Source of the DNA: Burhinus oedicnemus
Lineage: Eukaryota; Chordata; Aves; Charadriiformes; Burhinidae
DNA length: 64,000 bases
Direction of reading: 5' to 3'
Assembly: GCA_008921705.1 (NCBI GenBank)
Contig: VFFE01006711.1
Location: 379,172-443,171, forward strand
Shown here one piece after another: positions 23,188 through 35,764 of this stretch. The translations under genes and the position numbers were made by a program. A model generated the notes under the pieces. That model was not told the origin of the DNA. It did no database searches and worked only from the letters and a program-made list of their open reading frames with translations. Position 1 is the stretch's first letter; every line of letters starts with the position of its first letter.

Positions 23188-25129
23188 CACATGCAACTAC
23201 TCTGTTTTATGTCACTGGGAGTTATTGCCACAAGCACTTTGCAGACATGAAACTGAGACGGGTTGCAGGTGTTATGACTGTCTGGCTCAAAAATTCAAGG
23301 AGATATCTAAGCCCTGAGAGAACTGGAATACAGAAGGCAAAGACTAATTAAGAATAGGATGGGCTGTATTGCAGCTCTGTTCTCCCTGAGCGGTGTGATC
23401 TCTGGGCAGACGGTCATCTGAACTGTCCTGGGTCTCTAATGTTCCAGGATTTAGCAATGTCTCAGTAAACAATTCTTCTCACTTCTTTTTTCCTTTTCAT
23501 CAGTAATGAGCCTAGTAGAACTGGTCAAAATATTTCCAACTCAGTTATCTCCCATTAAAACTGAAATGTGGTCATAAGAACTTCTTGATCTTAATTTCTT
23601 CTCTACCCCATAAAAGCTTAGGTGGAAAAATTTTGGACAGATTACTAGCTATAGCAGAACATTTTCTTACATTTCATCCTTGTTTCTGCTGCACCAAATG
23701 AAGTACAGTCTAGTTTGCAGTATTTTCGTTGGGCAGATTTGTCACTCATTGCTACACAGGTACAGTCTCCTGGATGAGTGAATCTATAAGGATTTATGAT
23801 GGCTTCATGTGGTCAGCAGTGGTAGAAAGTAAATAGACACCATCACTTCTTGTTGCCATAGAAGGGACAGAGCTGGAGACCAGAGCAACTCAGGTACCAG
23901 GAGTTAATCATCAGCTATCCATCCTCCCACCCTGGAAACTCATTTATACATCAGAATTGGAAATGACCAAATCAAATTAGGGAAGATCAGCTGGCAACAC
24001 AAAATTTGTCTCTCCTGCACATACTCCATTTAATTTTGGTCCATGGTTTGCCTTGTTTTCATTCTTGTTTTATTCATTTCCCTCCCTTCTTGTCTGTCTC
24101 TCTCTGAAACAACACTGCATGTTACTCTGACAGATGTTTTTATTGTCAGGTGTCCTCCTTGTTTATTGACATATGGCTAGACAGCTATTAGAAAGGAATT
24201 AGAGGATTAATTACACCAAAATCTGCTCCTGCACATAGCATTAAAGACTATTGCCAGAGCTGAGGTCAGAAAAACACCAGAAGGAAATTCAAGAGGGTTT
24301 CATCTTTCTCCACAAGATTAGGATTAGCCACGTGAAGCAGTATATTCCTCTGGGTAAGAGGGACGACAGTGAGGGCTGATCACTGCTGAAGGCCAGACTT
24401 AAAGGTTCCCCTCAAGGAAGGCATCAATGAACTTCACCACCAGACTCCTCAGGCTGGGTCTCACCCTTCCACTCATCATTAATGGGTTTGTTGTGCGGTG
24501 TGTGACAAGGTCAGCTGGCCATGCAGGACAGAGATCTTTCTTAACCTTGCTCCCACGTTCATTTTCTGTTTGTATTTTTCAATATTACTTTTGCCTTAAG
24601 AGATTTTCCAAACCCAGAAATAACAGCTAGAATCAACTGACATTCAGGAGGTTCATTTAGGAAGCAAATTCAGAACTGTGTCACTACTGGCTTGGAAAGT
24701 TAAAAAACCTGATCTGGGAAACTACAAAACTGAACTTAATTCCATTTTTTCTCGTCTTCCTCTACAACATCAAATGTTTTTTTTGTACAAGAAGAACATT
24801 TCTGCCATTAAACTCTCGTCAGCCAGCATATAGTTTTTTAGAAAAACACGAGTTATCAATATGTTAGCAGCTAGACTGAGGTTTTATTTTGCATGACCCA
24901 AATTTGACCATGACATTTTTTCCCATATATATCTGCATAATATCTCCCCACAAAAATATCTCAGTTATCTTTCACTTTTAATACCACTTCTTGGAAATAC
25001 AGAGGTCAACAATTAATAAGCTCATTAAAATTTACAAGCTGCTTTGATTAATATTCCTTGTCTAGTTCCTTGAGAAATGTACTGTATCTCCCCGGCTAAT
25101 GAAGACAAGACAGAGTTATTTAGGTGTTT

Positions 25130-25260
25130 GTTAACAAAGCTGATTTGCATATAATTAACTGAAAAGATCCCTGTATTTACAAGACAAACTCTGCCAATCT
25201 CTTTTGCTAGAGTGTTTATGTAAACAGACTAACTCCATGCCAAATTAACAAAACAAGTTA
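25130..25260. promoter_or_regulatory. Candidate conserved regulatory element (inferred)
   Basis: The segment holds an octamer motif ATTTGCAT (25143-25150), an adjacent TAATTA-type core, and TGTTTATGTAAACA (25213-25226), two forkhead-type half-sites in inverted arrangement. It lacks simple repeats and looks like typical vertebrate conserved non-coding DNA by texture. That judgement is inference; conservation was not tested. Confidence 0.25.
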
Positions 25261-25944
25261 TGTTCTTTCAAAACTAAATTAACTCAAAGGGATACAATTT
25301 TGGAGGCCATAACTGATAAAAACTAAAGTGCACATTAGAAAACAAACTGTGCCTTCTTTCAAATGCTGTTTATTCAGTCATGTGGGGTTTTTTTTTTTGT
25401 TGTATGCTCTCATTCTTTTAATCAATTAGATTGTTTCTAGACATCTAAACAAAGAAAGACTTTGTCACATTGGATTGCTCTATCCTCTGACCTACTTTAT
25501 GGGAAAAATGAGTATCATTTCAGCAAAGACATGCTTTTGCACAGATGTCTTCTATAAAATTACCTATCTGTCACACGCCCTGAAGCTCTGAATATGAAAG
25601 GTTGTATAAAATAACTAGTACATGCAGCCTACAGGGTGACCAGACCTTCATTTAAAATATATTCCAATTCAGACAAAAATAAAGGCATGGGCCTTTTGTC
25701 ATTCACTTTCCATTTGGTAGGCTTTTCAGCACATGGGTTGTCATGATTCAGAGGGACACTTGAAGGAGCATTTTAAGATTCAAGATGATCCAAACAAAAT
25801 CACCCCAAACTAAAAACTAACTACACAATGAGATCTTAAAATTCAGGATCGTAAGGGGTTTCATAACAGCATAACACAGTTGAAGGTAGGTGAATTTGTA
25901 GATCAAATACTGGAGAGGGACACAAGAGCTCCTAGTGCATGACC

Positions 25945-26045
25945 TGGCTATACTACAGGATGCCGTGTAACCTTGGTCACATAATTTTCCGAAGGCTAAG
26001 AGGTAAAAAATTTAAAAACTATAACCCTATTAAAACCTTACCTAC
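25945..26045 (+). repeat. Probable MIR/CORE-type SINE fragment
   Basis: GCCGTGTAACCTTGGTCACA matches the MIR core (GCTGTGTGACCTTGGGCAAG) well. It is followed at the expected distance by GTAAAA and then ACCTTACCTAC, which fit the later part of the same element. Upstream bases near 25920 also roughly follow the family. An old, diverged copy. Confidence 0.5.
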
Positions 26046-26526
26046 AGCCGGTTATATAAGAACTGTCTGATCTTGACGATTACATTCAACTTCCAATCTA
26101 CCTCTTCTACAATTACTCCAGTACTTCACCTTCCCACTTTATAGCCATTTCTCCCATTTATTTACTCATAAAGCAATTAATTAATAAAAGAAAACACAAG
26201 ACAGCACATTGCAAGCCAGTTCCTGCAGGGAACAGGAAGTTTTAGGAAACTTTGCTGAAGAACTTTACCTACACCAAGGAAAACTCAAGGAACTCGGCAA
26301 GGCATTTAGGTCCTTAAATAAATATAACTTCATATTAAAGCAGAGACAGACAGCAGTGAGCAACAGAGCTTCCAGATTTTCAGATCCTTCTCTGCTTTAG
26401 TTGCTACTGTAGCAGCAGTATGCAGCACGAAGAAGAAAAAGAACTGAAAGAAAAGCTCATGAACACATTAGCACTTTCAGTTACGGACTTGTTATGTGAG
26501 ATGTTCTTAACAGAGCCTGCGCTCTG

Positions 26527-26570
26527 TGGGAAAAAAACAAACAATGAACAAACAAAAAACCAACCCCCCT
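26527..26570 (+). repeat. A/C-rich low-complexity tract
   Basis: A run of AAAC and AACAAACAAA units ending in CCAACCCCCCTC. Same class and same orientation as the other A/C-rich tracts in the window. Confidence 0.7.
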
Positions 26571-28479
26571 CAAATCATCAGTAACAACAAAAATAGTGCA
26601 TCCACTGTTGTTGGATCAGAACTGAAGAAACAAACAAAAAAAACACAAAGGAGCTTGAAAGGACCAAAGAGGGGAGTGGGAGCAAAACGGCAACAGTAAG
26701 CTGACGTTGAGGATCTTCCACTCTGGTGTGCTCATTTCATCTCTTCATTTCAGAGAGGATGTTTTCTCAACAGTCTCCATGGTTTATATGTGAGAAGCTC
26801 AACGCAGCCCTTTGCTACTGCTGCTAGCCCGCTGGTGCGTGACTGAGAAGTGACCTATTTGCAAAACAAGAAGAGACCAGTAAACTGCAAACTAGCACTA
26901 GCTGGGGAAGCTGTCATGATTTCTGTGCTACTGGTCTAAATCATACCCAATTTTCCGATGCAGATAAGAGGGAAAGGCAAACTATCCAACAAAAAACCTG
27001 ATTCTATCCAAATGAAAAGGCTGCACAACAAATTGAATCATTTGAAGAAAAAAAAAAATTAGTAAAACTAGTTTTGACTTTGGAATGCCATGAGGAAGTC
27101 AAAAGCTTCCTAGGTTAAGAGGTCCACTCCAAAATAGGGTATCCTATACAATAATTTATTATTGCTTTATTTTAAATGTATTACAGCTAAAACACTGCTG
27201 ATCAGGATTATTCAAAGCTAGCGTCTGAGAAAGTACCTCGGTGACTAGTCCTACCGTGTTGAGTACAAAAGCTGATGGTATAAAAGGGACCGACTGATAT
27301 AAGAAGCAGTCTTCAGTTATAAGTACAATTAGCAGCCAGAACATTGATTATTCAATGGTGCTAAGCATAATCCCACTGGAAAGAAATCTGAGGGAGAGAC
27401 TAGAGAACAGTATTAAAAGATAATTCACCATTTTCTCCTGACCTAGATCATTCTTATTTTCCCTCCTACAACTTTTTGTACAACTTTATCACCTCATAAA
27501 TACTGCTAAAAAAAAAAAAAGAAAAAAAGAAAAAAGAGATGGCACTAAAGAAAGTATTTCTCCCACTACTGCAGGATAATTCAAGTCACACACAGATGAA
27601 TGGACACACATGAGCTTTATGCCAACTCTCATTTTACTGCTTCATTATTAATGGTAGGATACTTACTCTAATCACAATCACTACTCTCTAGTCAGAGTCT
27701 ACAAAATACAATAAATATGAATCAAGCAATTTGCAAAAATTTACTGCTGGAGGTGGATGAATACTCCTCGAGAAAGAATGTCTGGCACTGTAATGCGTAG
27801 ACCAAGTGAGACTGATCTCTGCCTCGGCATCTTGAGTCTGAAAGAGCAAGATTGCTGTCACCAGGCTTGTTCCAGATAAAGCCGTGATAAAGATCCATTC
27901 TCTAGAATTCGGCCACACACATAGTTTGTTTCTAAAGCTAACTTTAATATGGGAAAATTTGTGCCACCTTAGAAAACTGCAGCAGTTCATTCAATGCTGT
28001 AAGGACAGAGCTGTGGAAAGGGGCCCAGATGTAAAAGGATCAGGCCCCAATAACTTATCTCACAACCTCCTTTGCATTGACATGAAACGTCGATGCTGTG
28101 TTTACTGTTGTGGGTAGGGACTCCACACTAAATCTAATTAAATTGATGAACAAAAGGACCTTGGAGTGTGCAGAACCATGAATGGAGCCTGCCTTTTAGG
28201 CCATTTGCTCTGCATAATTCTGTTTTCTCAAGACTTTCAGAGAATTTCTCTTTGGAAACAATGAAAGAGTGAAAAAAGGACTTTTCTTCCTAGTGCAAGG
28301 TGAGGGAGTTAGATAATGCATCTCATTAATTACAGGGAAATCATCACCACAGCACATGAAGCCAAAGAAGAGGCCAGACTGACTTTTTTTTTTTTGGTAT
28401 TATTGTTCAGCCACAGTGACAGGAAAATAAGTAATAAATCAGAATCAGAGTGTACTTGATGGTTTTATTTTGCAACTCA

Positions 28480-28660
28480 TCTTGCTGTTGTGACAGGCTG
28501 ACACTAATTAGCACTCAATGCACAGGGGATGGATTGCCATGGCCAATGGATCTCATTAACCGCTGTGAAATTTTCATGCCAAGACCAAACACGACAAAGA
28601 ACAGAGACCCCAGCAAATCGCCTGTCAGCAGCTGTAAGCATCACCACAAAGCCAGGGGTG
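28480..28660. promoter_or_regulatory. Candidate conserved enhancer-like element (inferred)
   Basis: Contains a dense group of developmental-factor-type words: TGACAG (28491-28496) and CTGTCA (28622-28627), which are MEIS/TGIF-type; TAATTA (28505-28510), homeodomain-type; and CAGCTG (28629-28634), an E-box. The stretch is free of simple repeats and mixes AT-rich and balanced sequence in a way often seen in vertebrate enhancers. This is pattern recognition only; such words are frequent, and conservation was not tested. Confidence 0.25.
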
Positions 28661-29450
28661 CATAGATAAAAGGGCACAAAGAGAGTCCACATAGCCAGAT
28701 GCCTAGATTTTCATGGATTTATTAATTTATTTTCTTGTAAAAGCAGAGAACCTGCCAAAGAGAGAAGTCCGGTGTCCACAGTTTGTCACCACTGTTTGAG
28801 TGGCGCCAGCCCATGGAGAGGGAAACTGAGGGCACTTCAAACCCTCTGGCCCTGCTCTTTCATGAAGCCCTGTATCGGCAGATGTGCCATTCCAGGAATA
28901 ACCCAGTTTGTGATCACCTTGGGGGCAGGGGATGGAAAGACACGTTGTGGACTTTCTTCTTGACCCAGTTGCCAATTTTCGTTAAGCTTCTAAGAAATTG
29001 ATTCTTTGAGACTTGTCAATCATGGTTGGAACTGCCCAGCAGCTTCATTAATAAAGAATGAAGGGCAGGAGGGAAGAAGAGTAGAGAGCGATATGAAAAC
29101 AACCATACCTACAAGGACTAAATGACAGCATGAGCGGCCTTCTTTAGGAAATGGGTCTATCAGCCTGCTGTCTCTGGTGAATCCCTTCAGCTGAGCTCAT
29201 CTCCTGTCGCCATATGCCCACTTCACACAGGCACTGTCAGAAACGTCCTGGGCACACCACTGAGGGCAGAGGACTCTACTACATGGTCAAATCCCTAAAA
29301 GTCAAGTGGATCACTGTAATGGCAGGGACTCGGTTGATCTAAACCTTTTTTAGGCCAACTGAGACCCCTCAGCCACAAAGTCTCCCCCAGCAGCCTGGGC
29401 TTTACCTAAAACATCAAATAGCAAAAGAGCCAACAACATAGGCTCTCAGG

Positions 29451-29458
29451 TGACGTCA
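29451..29458. promoter_or_regulatory. Perfect CRE/ATF palindrome TGACGTCA
   Basis: An exact full cAMP-response-element palindrome, flanked as GGTGACGTCACA. No TATA box or CpG island is evident next to it, so it may not be part of a promoter. CpG-containing full CREs are uncommon in CpG-depleted DNA. Confidence 0.3.
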
Positions 29459-30887
29459 CATCGATGGTGGGGTGTGATTGACTCCCATGTTTGAATTAAC
29501 ATGGAACCCATGGCAATGGGCTTTCCCCACTTCAAATTGTACTGCAGGCACAGTGAGCAGATCTACCAATCACAGCCATTTAGGTGACAATTTGTTCCCC
29601 TGCTAACTGCAATGAGTGAGTGTGTGTCCCCATTACGTAGTGTCAGTGTCAGCAAGGCCCTCCTGCCTGTACCAGGTGTCCGCCAAGCCCCTTGCTATGG
29701 CAGGGCGTTCCCAGCCCAGGGACTATGAGCTTGGCAAAACATCATCTCCCTTCTCCTACAGCACTTCTACGGAGCAAGGAGCCAGTTCTGCTTACCAGCA
29801 TGTCTCAGGGAGAAGGAAAAATAGTCAGAATACTTTGTTACACCATATCAGGAGCTGGTGTAGAGGCTGGCAGGTCCTTTAAACTGTGGCAGCTTGCAGG
29901 AGGTAAAAATCCAACTAAAAAGTAAAACACCAGGGCTACGAGTGGATTCGTTTTCTTAACACGTCTTCAAGGCATACAGGGCTTAGTAGCCTAAATGTTT
30001 GTGCTGAGTGTATAATTAGTCTTTTTTTTTTTCAGGGCATCTTCTGGACTGACAATAGGAATAAACTTTTTTCTTAAAAGAGGATCATTTCATGTAAAAA
30101 TACTGTACATAAAAGGGTTGGTTTTTAGCTAAATTATTTTTTCTTTCTGTTTGCAATTTCAAAATGTAGTAACAGATCAGAATCAGGTGTTCAAATAGCC
30201 TCAGTGATCTAGTTGCTTTCAGTTTTCTCTTTCCCCAAAGATGTGTCAAGACACAGCATTTAGACTGCAGGCAGTAAGAAAAGGTTATTAGTACTTTTTC
30301 ATTTTTTTGTTTTTGAGGTGAAAACCAGGTATGTTTATTCATATTCCCTTTCAGATATTTGTTGGGTTATTTTAAACAAGAGGCAAGAGAAATGTCTTCT
30401 TATGTTTATGGTACAGCAGCCAAGAAAGTAGAGGTCTGCTGCCTGCACACAACCTTCCAGGCTCAGCTGAATACTTCATCAAACAGAAGACAGTTTCTGG
30501 TGTACAGAACTGGACTATCTTGGACCATGCTGTTTCTGGTCAGGCCTGTGTACATAGCTTATTTATTTATGGCATTTTTAATAGATGGAACATCAATATT
30601 TAATGATGTCCTATGAATGATTAAAAATCAAGAAAATCAAGAACACAAAATACAAACATCTACTTTTAAGTGATGATGGGGTTGGGATATCCATAAATAA
30701 ATCATTTGGTGGCCAGTTCCGGTTTTCTGAGATTGAGTTAAACAAACAAGCACTTCAGTGGATTTACAGCATGTTTACAGCTATGTCTGGGGGAGCAGAA
30801 TCTGACCAAAGGATTTTGAAGTGGAGTCTAATGAAGTTATCCCAGACTAGTGTGTGAATTTTTAGCTCCTTAGAAAATGTATTATTT

Positions 30888-30911
30888 AAATAAATAAATA
30901 AATAAATAAAA
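30888..30911 (+). repeat. (AAAT)n microsatellite, about six units
   Basis: Clean AAAT/TAAA repeats immediately before a T-rich segment. A simple repeat. Confidence 0.9.
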
Positions 30912-30959
30912 TTTTTGGTTAGAAAAAGATAAGCAAATTAAGTTTAGATAGGTGGGGCT

Positions 30960-31014
30960 CCTAGACCTTTGTTTTGATTTTTGGCTTCTTTATGATAAAC
31001 AACAAAGGTCTAGG
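30960..31014. repeat. Inverted repeat, perfect stem of 14 bp
   Basis: CCTAGACCTTTGTT (30960-30973) is the exact reverse complement of AACAAAGGTCTAGG (31001-31014), with a 27-base spacer. As RNA it would fold into a hairpin too short for a typical microRNA precursor. It could equally be the termini of a tiny decayed MITE or an inverted duplication. Confidence 0.85.
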
Positions 31015-31160
31015 TTTATCTCAAAGAAATTTCCTCTAAAAACAGAAAAAAAGCTTTGAAAACATGTGAAACATTATACATGAAAATAATTTTCTGCAGC
31101 TGAAGACTTCTTTACAGTTTATGCTCTCATACTTTAATTGACAGGTAACATTCATTAGAT

Positions 31161-31178
31161 TTGTTGTTGTTGTTGTTT
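31161..31178 (+). repeat. (TTG)n microsatellite
   Basis: About six TTG/GTT units. A simple repeat without other features. Confidence 0.85.
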
Positions 31179-31339
31179 AGTTGTTTATTAAATAAAAAAT
31201 ATTTGTTAGCCAGTAGGAAACACTCATTTTCTTTGCAGTAGTGAAATGAGAGAAAGACCACAATAGCTTATCTATATATAATAATAGCCTAGAATAGTTT
31301 ATTGCATAAAATGACAAAAGACAAAATATGGAGGTAACC

Positions 31340-31450
31340 CTAATATCATAGTTTCACAGATGTGGACTGATTCCCAGAGAAATAAAGTAATTGAGTCTGG
31401 TAGTGCAATGACTGAATATACTTCTCACTGATCCTCTGTCTCTAGCAATA
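31340..31450 (-). repeat. Probable MIR/CORE-type SINE fragment
   Basis: CACAGATGTGGACTGATTCC followed by CAGAGAAATAAAGTAATTGA corresponds to the minus-strand reading of the MIR 3' half (ACAGATGAGGAAACTGAGGC, then CAGAGA and an AAGTNACTTG-like stretch). Divergence is high. No target duplication was seen. Confidence 0.45.
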
Positions 31451-31797
31451 AGACAATTCCTTTGTTCCAGCAAAGCTAGAACAGTATGAAACGCTGTAAA
31501 AACCCACCTTCTTTTCTTTGTGGATAGCTGGACACCACGGAGTTAAGATTGTGAGAACATAGAGACAGCAGACAGAGAACTAAGTTTTAGGGCAGCTAAA
31601 GTTAAAACTTCTAGGAGATTTTATGTCAAAACCCACCAAACTACTAAGGACAACTCAAGAGAGACTGCAGTCACCTCTGAAGGAAGATACCATGAGCCAA
31701 AATTCAGATTTTGCCTGACGTGGTTTGAATCAGCACAATCATATTAGCAAATTGAGTATTTCTTTTCTAAATCCCAAATTAACTTTTTCCAAATACG

Positions 31798-31823
31798 TTT
31801 GTGTGTGTTTGTGTATGTTTGTA
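31798..31823 (+). repeat. GT-rich simple repeat
   Basis: TTTGTGTGTGTTTGTGTATG-like sequence, an interrupted GT/GTTT repeat. Another short TG run lies near 32083-32096. Confidence 0.75.
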
Positions 31824-32649
31824 GTTTAAGAAACAAAACCAACTATATTAGTACAAGTAGGTGTATATATATGTGCATGACAGTGAATTTAACAAGTGAA
31901 TTTTGTCATTTATGTTTCTTAGCACTAAGCAGATGTCATCTCTTTCTTCCTTGGTTGTACTTTGCTATTGCTTTGTGAATATCTTCCTGAAAAGTTCCTT
32001 AGTCATCTCTGACTTCTCTAGACCCTGTAAGTTGTTCATGAACTATTTGTTTCTGCAGGGAATTTACCTGATTACCTTCCATTTTGTGTGTGTGTGCCAG
32101 TAGGATATTGCAGATGTGCCAGTTTTACCAATATGATAGTTTTATGCGTAGATCCCAAACACCACTATACGGTCGTATGGATCATTATTTCACAGCAGAT
32201 AATACAGGGATGAGGATAAGCTAAGAATGATGACTGAGAGCTGGCAGCTACTTAATAGGTCAACCATGAGAGATTTGAGGTCTCTTGACTCCCAGATGAC
32301 TGCCAAAAGCTTTCCAATAGCTCTATGAGCATCAGTATCACAACAAAGTGCCAACTAAAGTACCAGTCCTTAAATGAAGGGACACGGAGCTTGCTTAACT
32401 AGCAGCATCTCTTTTGCCCCATCTATAGACTGTACATTCCAGAGAGACACGGTCAGCGACAGTACCATTATTCTTACATGCAGTACCATCCCCAGTGAGG
32501 GGTGGGGACCTCACATGACAGATCCAGCATGTACCGTGACATAAAGACGTCCCCTGATGCATAGATTTCTATTAAGGACACGAAGCCACTGAAGAATCCT
32601 GCTGGCAGTATTGCAGGAGTGACAGCAATTAACCAGAATCCATCTGACA

Positions 32650-32960
32650 TAGGGCTATCTTAAAGAACTGCAATTTTAATTAAAAGCTGGAGCACTTCAC
32701 AGGTTTGCACAATAGTCTCCTGTCTGGTTCCTCTCTATGGTGATTGCAAACTACAGCTACCCCTTCCCTCCATTTTAATTAAATGTTGTTAACCTGACAT
32801 AATCAACTCGCCTTATTTTTGTTTTTTAACAGTCATTAAAGAAACAGAACTCAAGTGCTATTTAGTATTTGCCAGATTCACTGGTGGTTAAATACAATCA
32901 TGCTCGTTAGACGTCTCAGGGTTAACTTGATTAATTATTTTACCTTCTTTAGAAAATTTC
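32650..32960. promoter_or_regulatory. AT-rich segment with clustered TAATTA cores (inferred)
   Basis: TTTTAATTAAAA (32674-32685) is a perfect 12-bp palindrome. TTTTAATTAAAT recurs at 32773-32784, and GATTAATTA occurs near 32930. Repeated homeodomain-type cores with similar flanks inside about 260 bases are more than one expects in random AT-rich DNA, though not by a large margin. Listed as a candidate conserved element only. Confidence 0.2.
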
Positions 32961-34885
32961 CTTCCATGCTGACAAAAGATCAAATCACAGCAGAAAGGGT
33001 CTCTGCTCGACAGGGACAGCTGCATTGCCAACGTGTCAAATGCAGCTGATGGGGGTTTCACCTAAAACGTAGCAGCAGCTGGGTGAATAACCTGTTCTGG
33101 GGACGTGAAGTCCATGGCATTGCTCTCCATTCTGCTGGGTTGCTGTGAACTACAGGGCTTCACCCACAGCAATGTCGGAGAGCTACAGGTCTGCAACAGG
33201 AGATTTCTCCTCTCCTGTGCAATTGTTCACCCCCTTTCTTTCCCAGGGCATGTCCAGAAGGGGGAATTTCCCCCAGAGCTGTGACTTCAGCAGAGTTTAG
33301 CTCACACTTTTGCTGAACCTGATGACTCTACTGAAAGATCTTTCACTTTCCACAGTAACATCTCCCACTAATGTTCAGAACAGACAGAGCTCGTTCTTTA
33401 CAAAACAAAACAGATTTGATAAATTCAATGCAGTATTTTGGGATGTACCCTAAGGCTAGAAAAGGAAGGAGGAAAGAGCAGCCCTCATGAATCACTGCAA
33501 GGGTCTGTGCAGACTGCTCTCCTGTCTCTGACACTGGCCAGAAAGCTAGAGAAGAGCAAAAGAGCAAGGTAAGTATACAGAGCGCTTTCCCAAAATATTC
33601 TTGCCTCTAACCATTGGAGGGCTGGAGTCTTCTTGACCCAGACATAGTTTCTATATATTTAATAACAATCAGTGGATTTATTTTTCATGAACTTGCCCAG
33701 CACAGCATGAACCTGTGTAGTCCTTTGTCTCCCATAGTGTCCTTCAACCAGGAGTGGGGGCACACTTCTGAAAGCCTCATTGCCCTCAAGGATGCTGGGC
33801 AGACAGGTGGGCTGTCAGCAATGGTCTGACTCTGTCCTTCTTGCTACACTGTGCAACTGAGACTTTAATGCCTCTAATTGAAATACTACCTCATTTTGGT
33901 ATTGCTGAACTTCAAGCATACAGTTTGGGGAGGTGGGTTAGGAAACCAGATTCAAGCAGAACGGGAGAGAGAGGCAGAAGCTGCTCCAGAAAGCCATACA
34001 AAGAATTTAAACTATGATTTAATCTGAAAGATCCTTCCTGTTTTCCCAAATAAAGTTTAACCATCAGGGAGCGTGGCAAGTTAGATAGTGGCTCAAGATG
34101 GAACTCAGCCTCTCCTAACAGGAGCCATGTGAATTGGTCCCTCCGTTTCAAGCTCTCATTGCTCTTGCTTTCACATAAACTTGACTGGTCCACCCACCAC
34201 ATATCCTACCTCCAGCCATGGCCAGCAGCAGATACTGTGAAATGCATCATTTAATTTCTATGAGGAGAGTCAGCCACAGCATCCAGCTAGACTGAGAAGC
34301 AATTTATGAACCTCCCAGGGCTTTCTCAGTGAAACTGCTCCCATGCTCCTGTTTACGATATCCGTGAAATAGGACCCATGAATGAGATACTTTCCCAAAG
34401 CAAACTTCTCCCTTTAATTTCAACCTCATCTTCCTAAAGCTTCCCTGATGTCGCCTGGCATCCTGCCAAACATTCATTCCTGTGCCTGTTCGTCACACAC
34501 CAGTGAGCTTAATGGTTTTTTTAGAGAGGTTAATTAAATACTGATTCTGAGGTTTGGTGCATACAGTCACTTGTCCAGAGGAGAGCTAATTTATGTGTCT
34601 ATATCCTTAAAAATCTCTGTTGTTTTTTATTCTCCCTACTTTGCTTCCAGACTTTTTTCCTCTGTGGATTTGTGTAAATCACTCTCTAGGGCCAGGAATA
34701 CCATCTTTGGTTGACTTGATTTGATCAATCTATTTTAGAGCTCAGAACACCATCATGGTAAAGCAGTATTTTCTGCAGTAAGTTAATAGCAAAATGGAAA
34801 TAACTAATAATAAGAAAGAGGAGGTTTTAATTTTTGAAACAGCTCTTTGCCAACATTACTAGGCCCTGGGCTGAATTACTCTTCC

Positions 34886-34964
34886 TGCCTAGCTAGTAAA
34901 TCGAGCTTGATTGCATTTACTGAGGTTAGAAGTTCTGTAACTGAAGGTAGGATCTAGCTAGGCA
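34886..34964. repeat. Short inverted repeat, 11-bp arms
   Basis: TGCCTAGCTAG (34886-34896) and CTAGCTAGGCA (34954-34964) are exact reverse complements separated by 57 bases. It could form a stem-loop or be the ends of a very small decayed element. Confidence 0.75.
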
Positions 34965-35253
34965 AAAAGGGAAGCTTAAATATACAACCTTACATTTTCA
35001 TATCTCCTCCTGTCCCTGATGCTCTATACTTACAGCTCCTACATCCCTTTGAAAGCGCAGAAGGCTATGTAAATGTTCATTATTGTTATTACCCACTTCA
35101 CATCCCTATTCCACATGCCTTTTACAGCATACAGTCCCCCATTCAACAAGTTACATAAGCATACACTTAACATTAGGTGTCTTAAGTGCTTTTATAAATA
35201 GAGATAACTGTTAAAGCTGGCTGATGCTTTTATCTAAAATACTTGCTTTAGTG

Positions 35254-35311
35254 CAGAGGTAAGCCTACCTCTGTTCAGTTGCTTTACTGCTTTAGCCTGA
35301 AAGTTCAGGCT
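35254..35311. repeat. Two adjacent perfect 8-bp hairpins
   Basis: CAGAGGTA-AGCC-TACCTCTG (35254-35273) and, 20 bases on, AGCCTGAA-AG-TTCAGGCT (35294-35311). Each is a perfect small inverted repeat. Function unknown. Confidence 0.7.
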
Positions 35312-35764
35312 GGGCATCTACCTCAAACCGATCTTTTTGGGGAAAGAGCTAGGAAAATTGACTAATTCAATTTAAAAAAAAAAAAAAGAAAAAATGCCTC
35401 CCCCTTCACAGACACACGCAGGTACACACAATTGCTCACTCTTTTAGTTTAAAAAATAAAATACAATAACTGGCAACCACTTAGGTAGGAAACTATGGTG
35501 ACCCAAACTTCTGGAAAAAGCACTTGGATTTTTGCACAGTTACCCTAATTCCTGCCCAGAGGAGCCAGAGGGTTCCCCTGGGACAGATGGAGGATGATTT
35601 AGTTCATGGCAAAGCCAGTCATCCTCTTGGAGCGCTTTCCTGCTGAATAGAGAGCTGCAGCGCTCAGCCCGGCGCCTCAGAGGCGAGTTGCAGGTAGGGC
35701 AGGCTGAATCCGGCTCTGAACATGTGAGCACTCCAAATTGGTAGCTCCATTTATTTTAGAAATG

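Noticed and set aside
24427..24630. 67-codon frame with a hydrophobic N-terminus
   Set aside because: Hydrophobic stretch is weak and interrupted by arginines; tail has no pattern. Less convincing than the two listed candidates.
35540..35731. Minus-strand frame over a small CpG group
   Set aside because: Six CpGs in about 80 bases is modest, and the peptide has no motif or leader.
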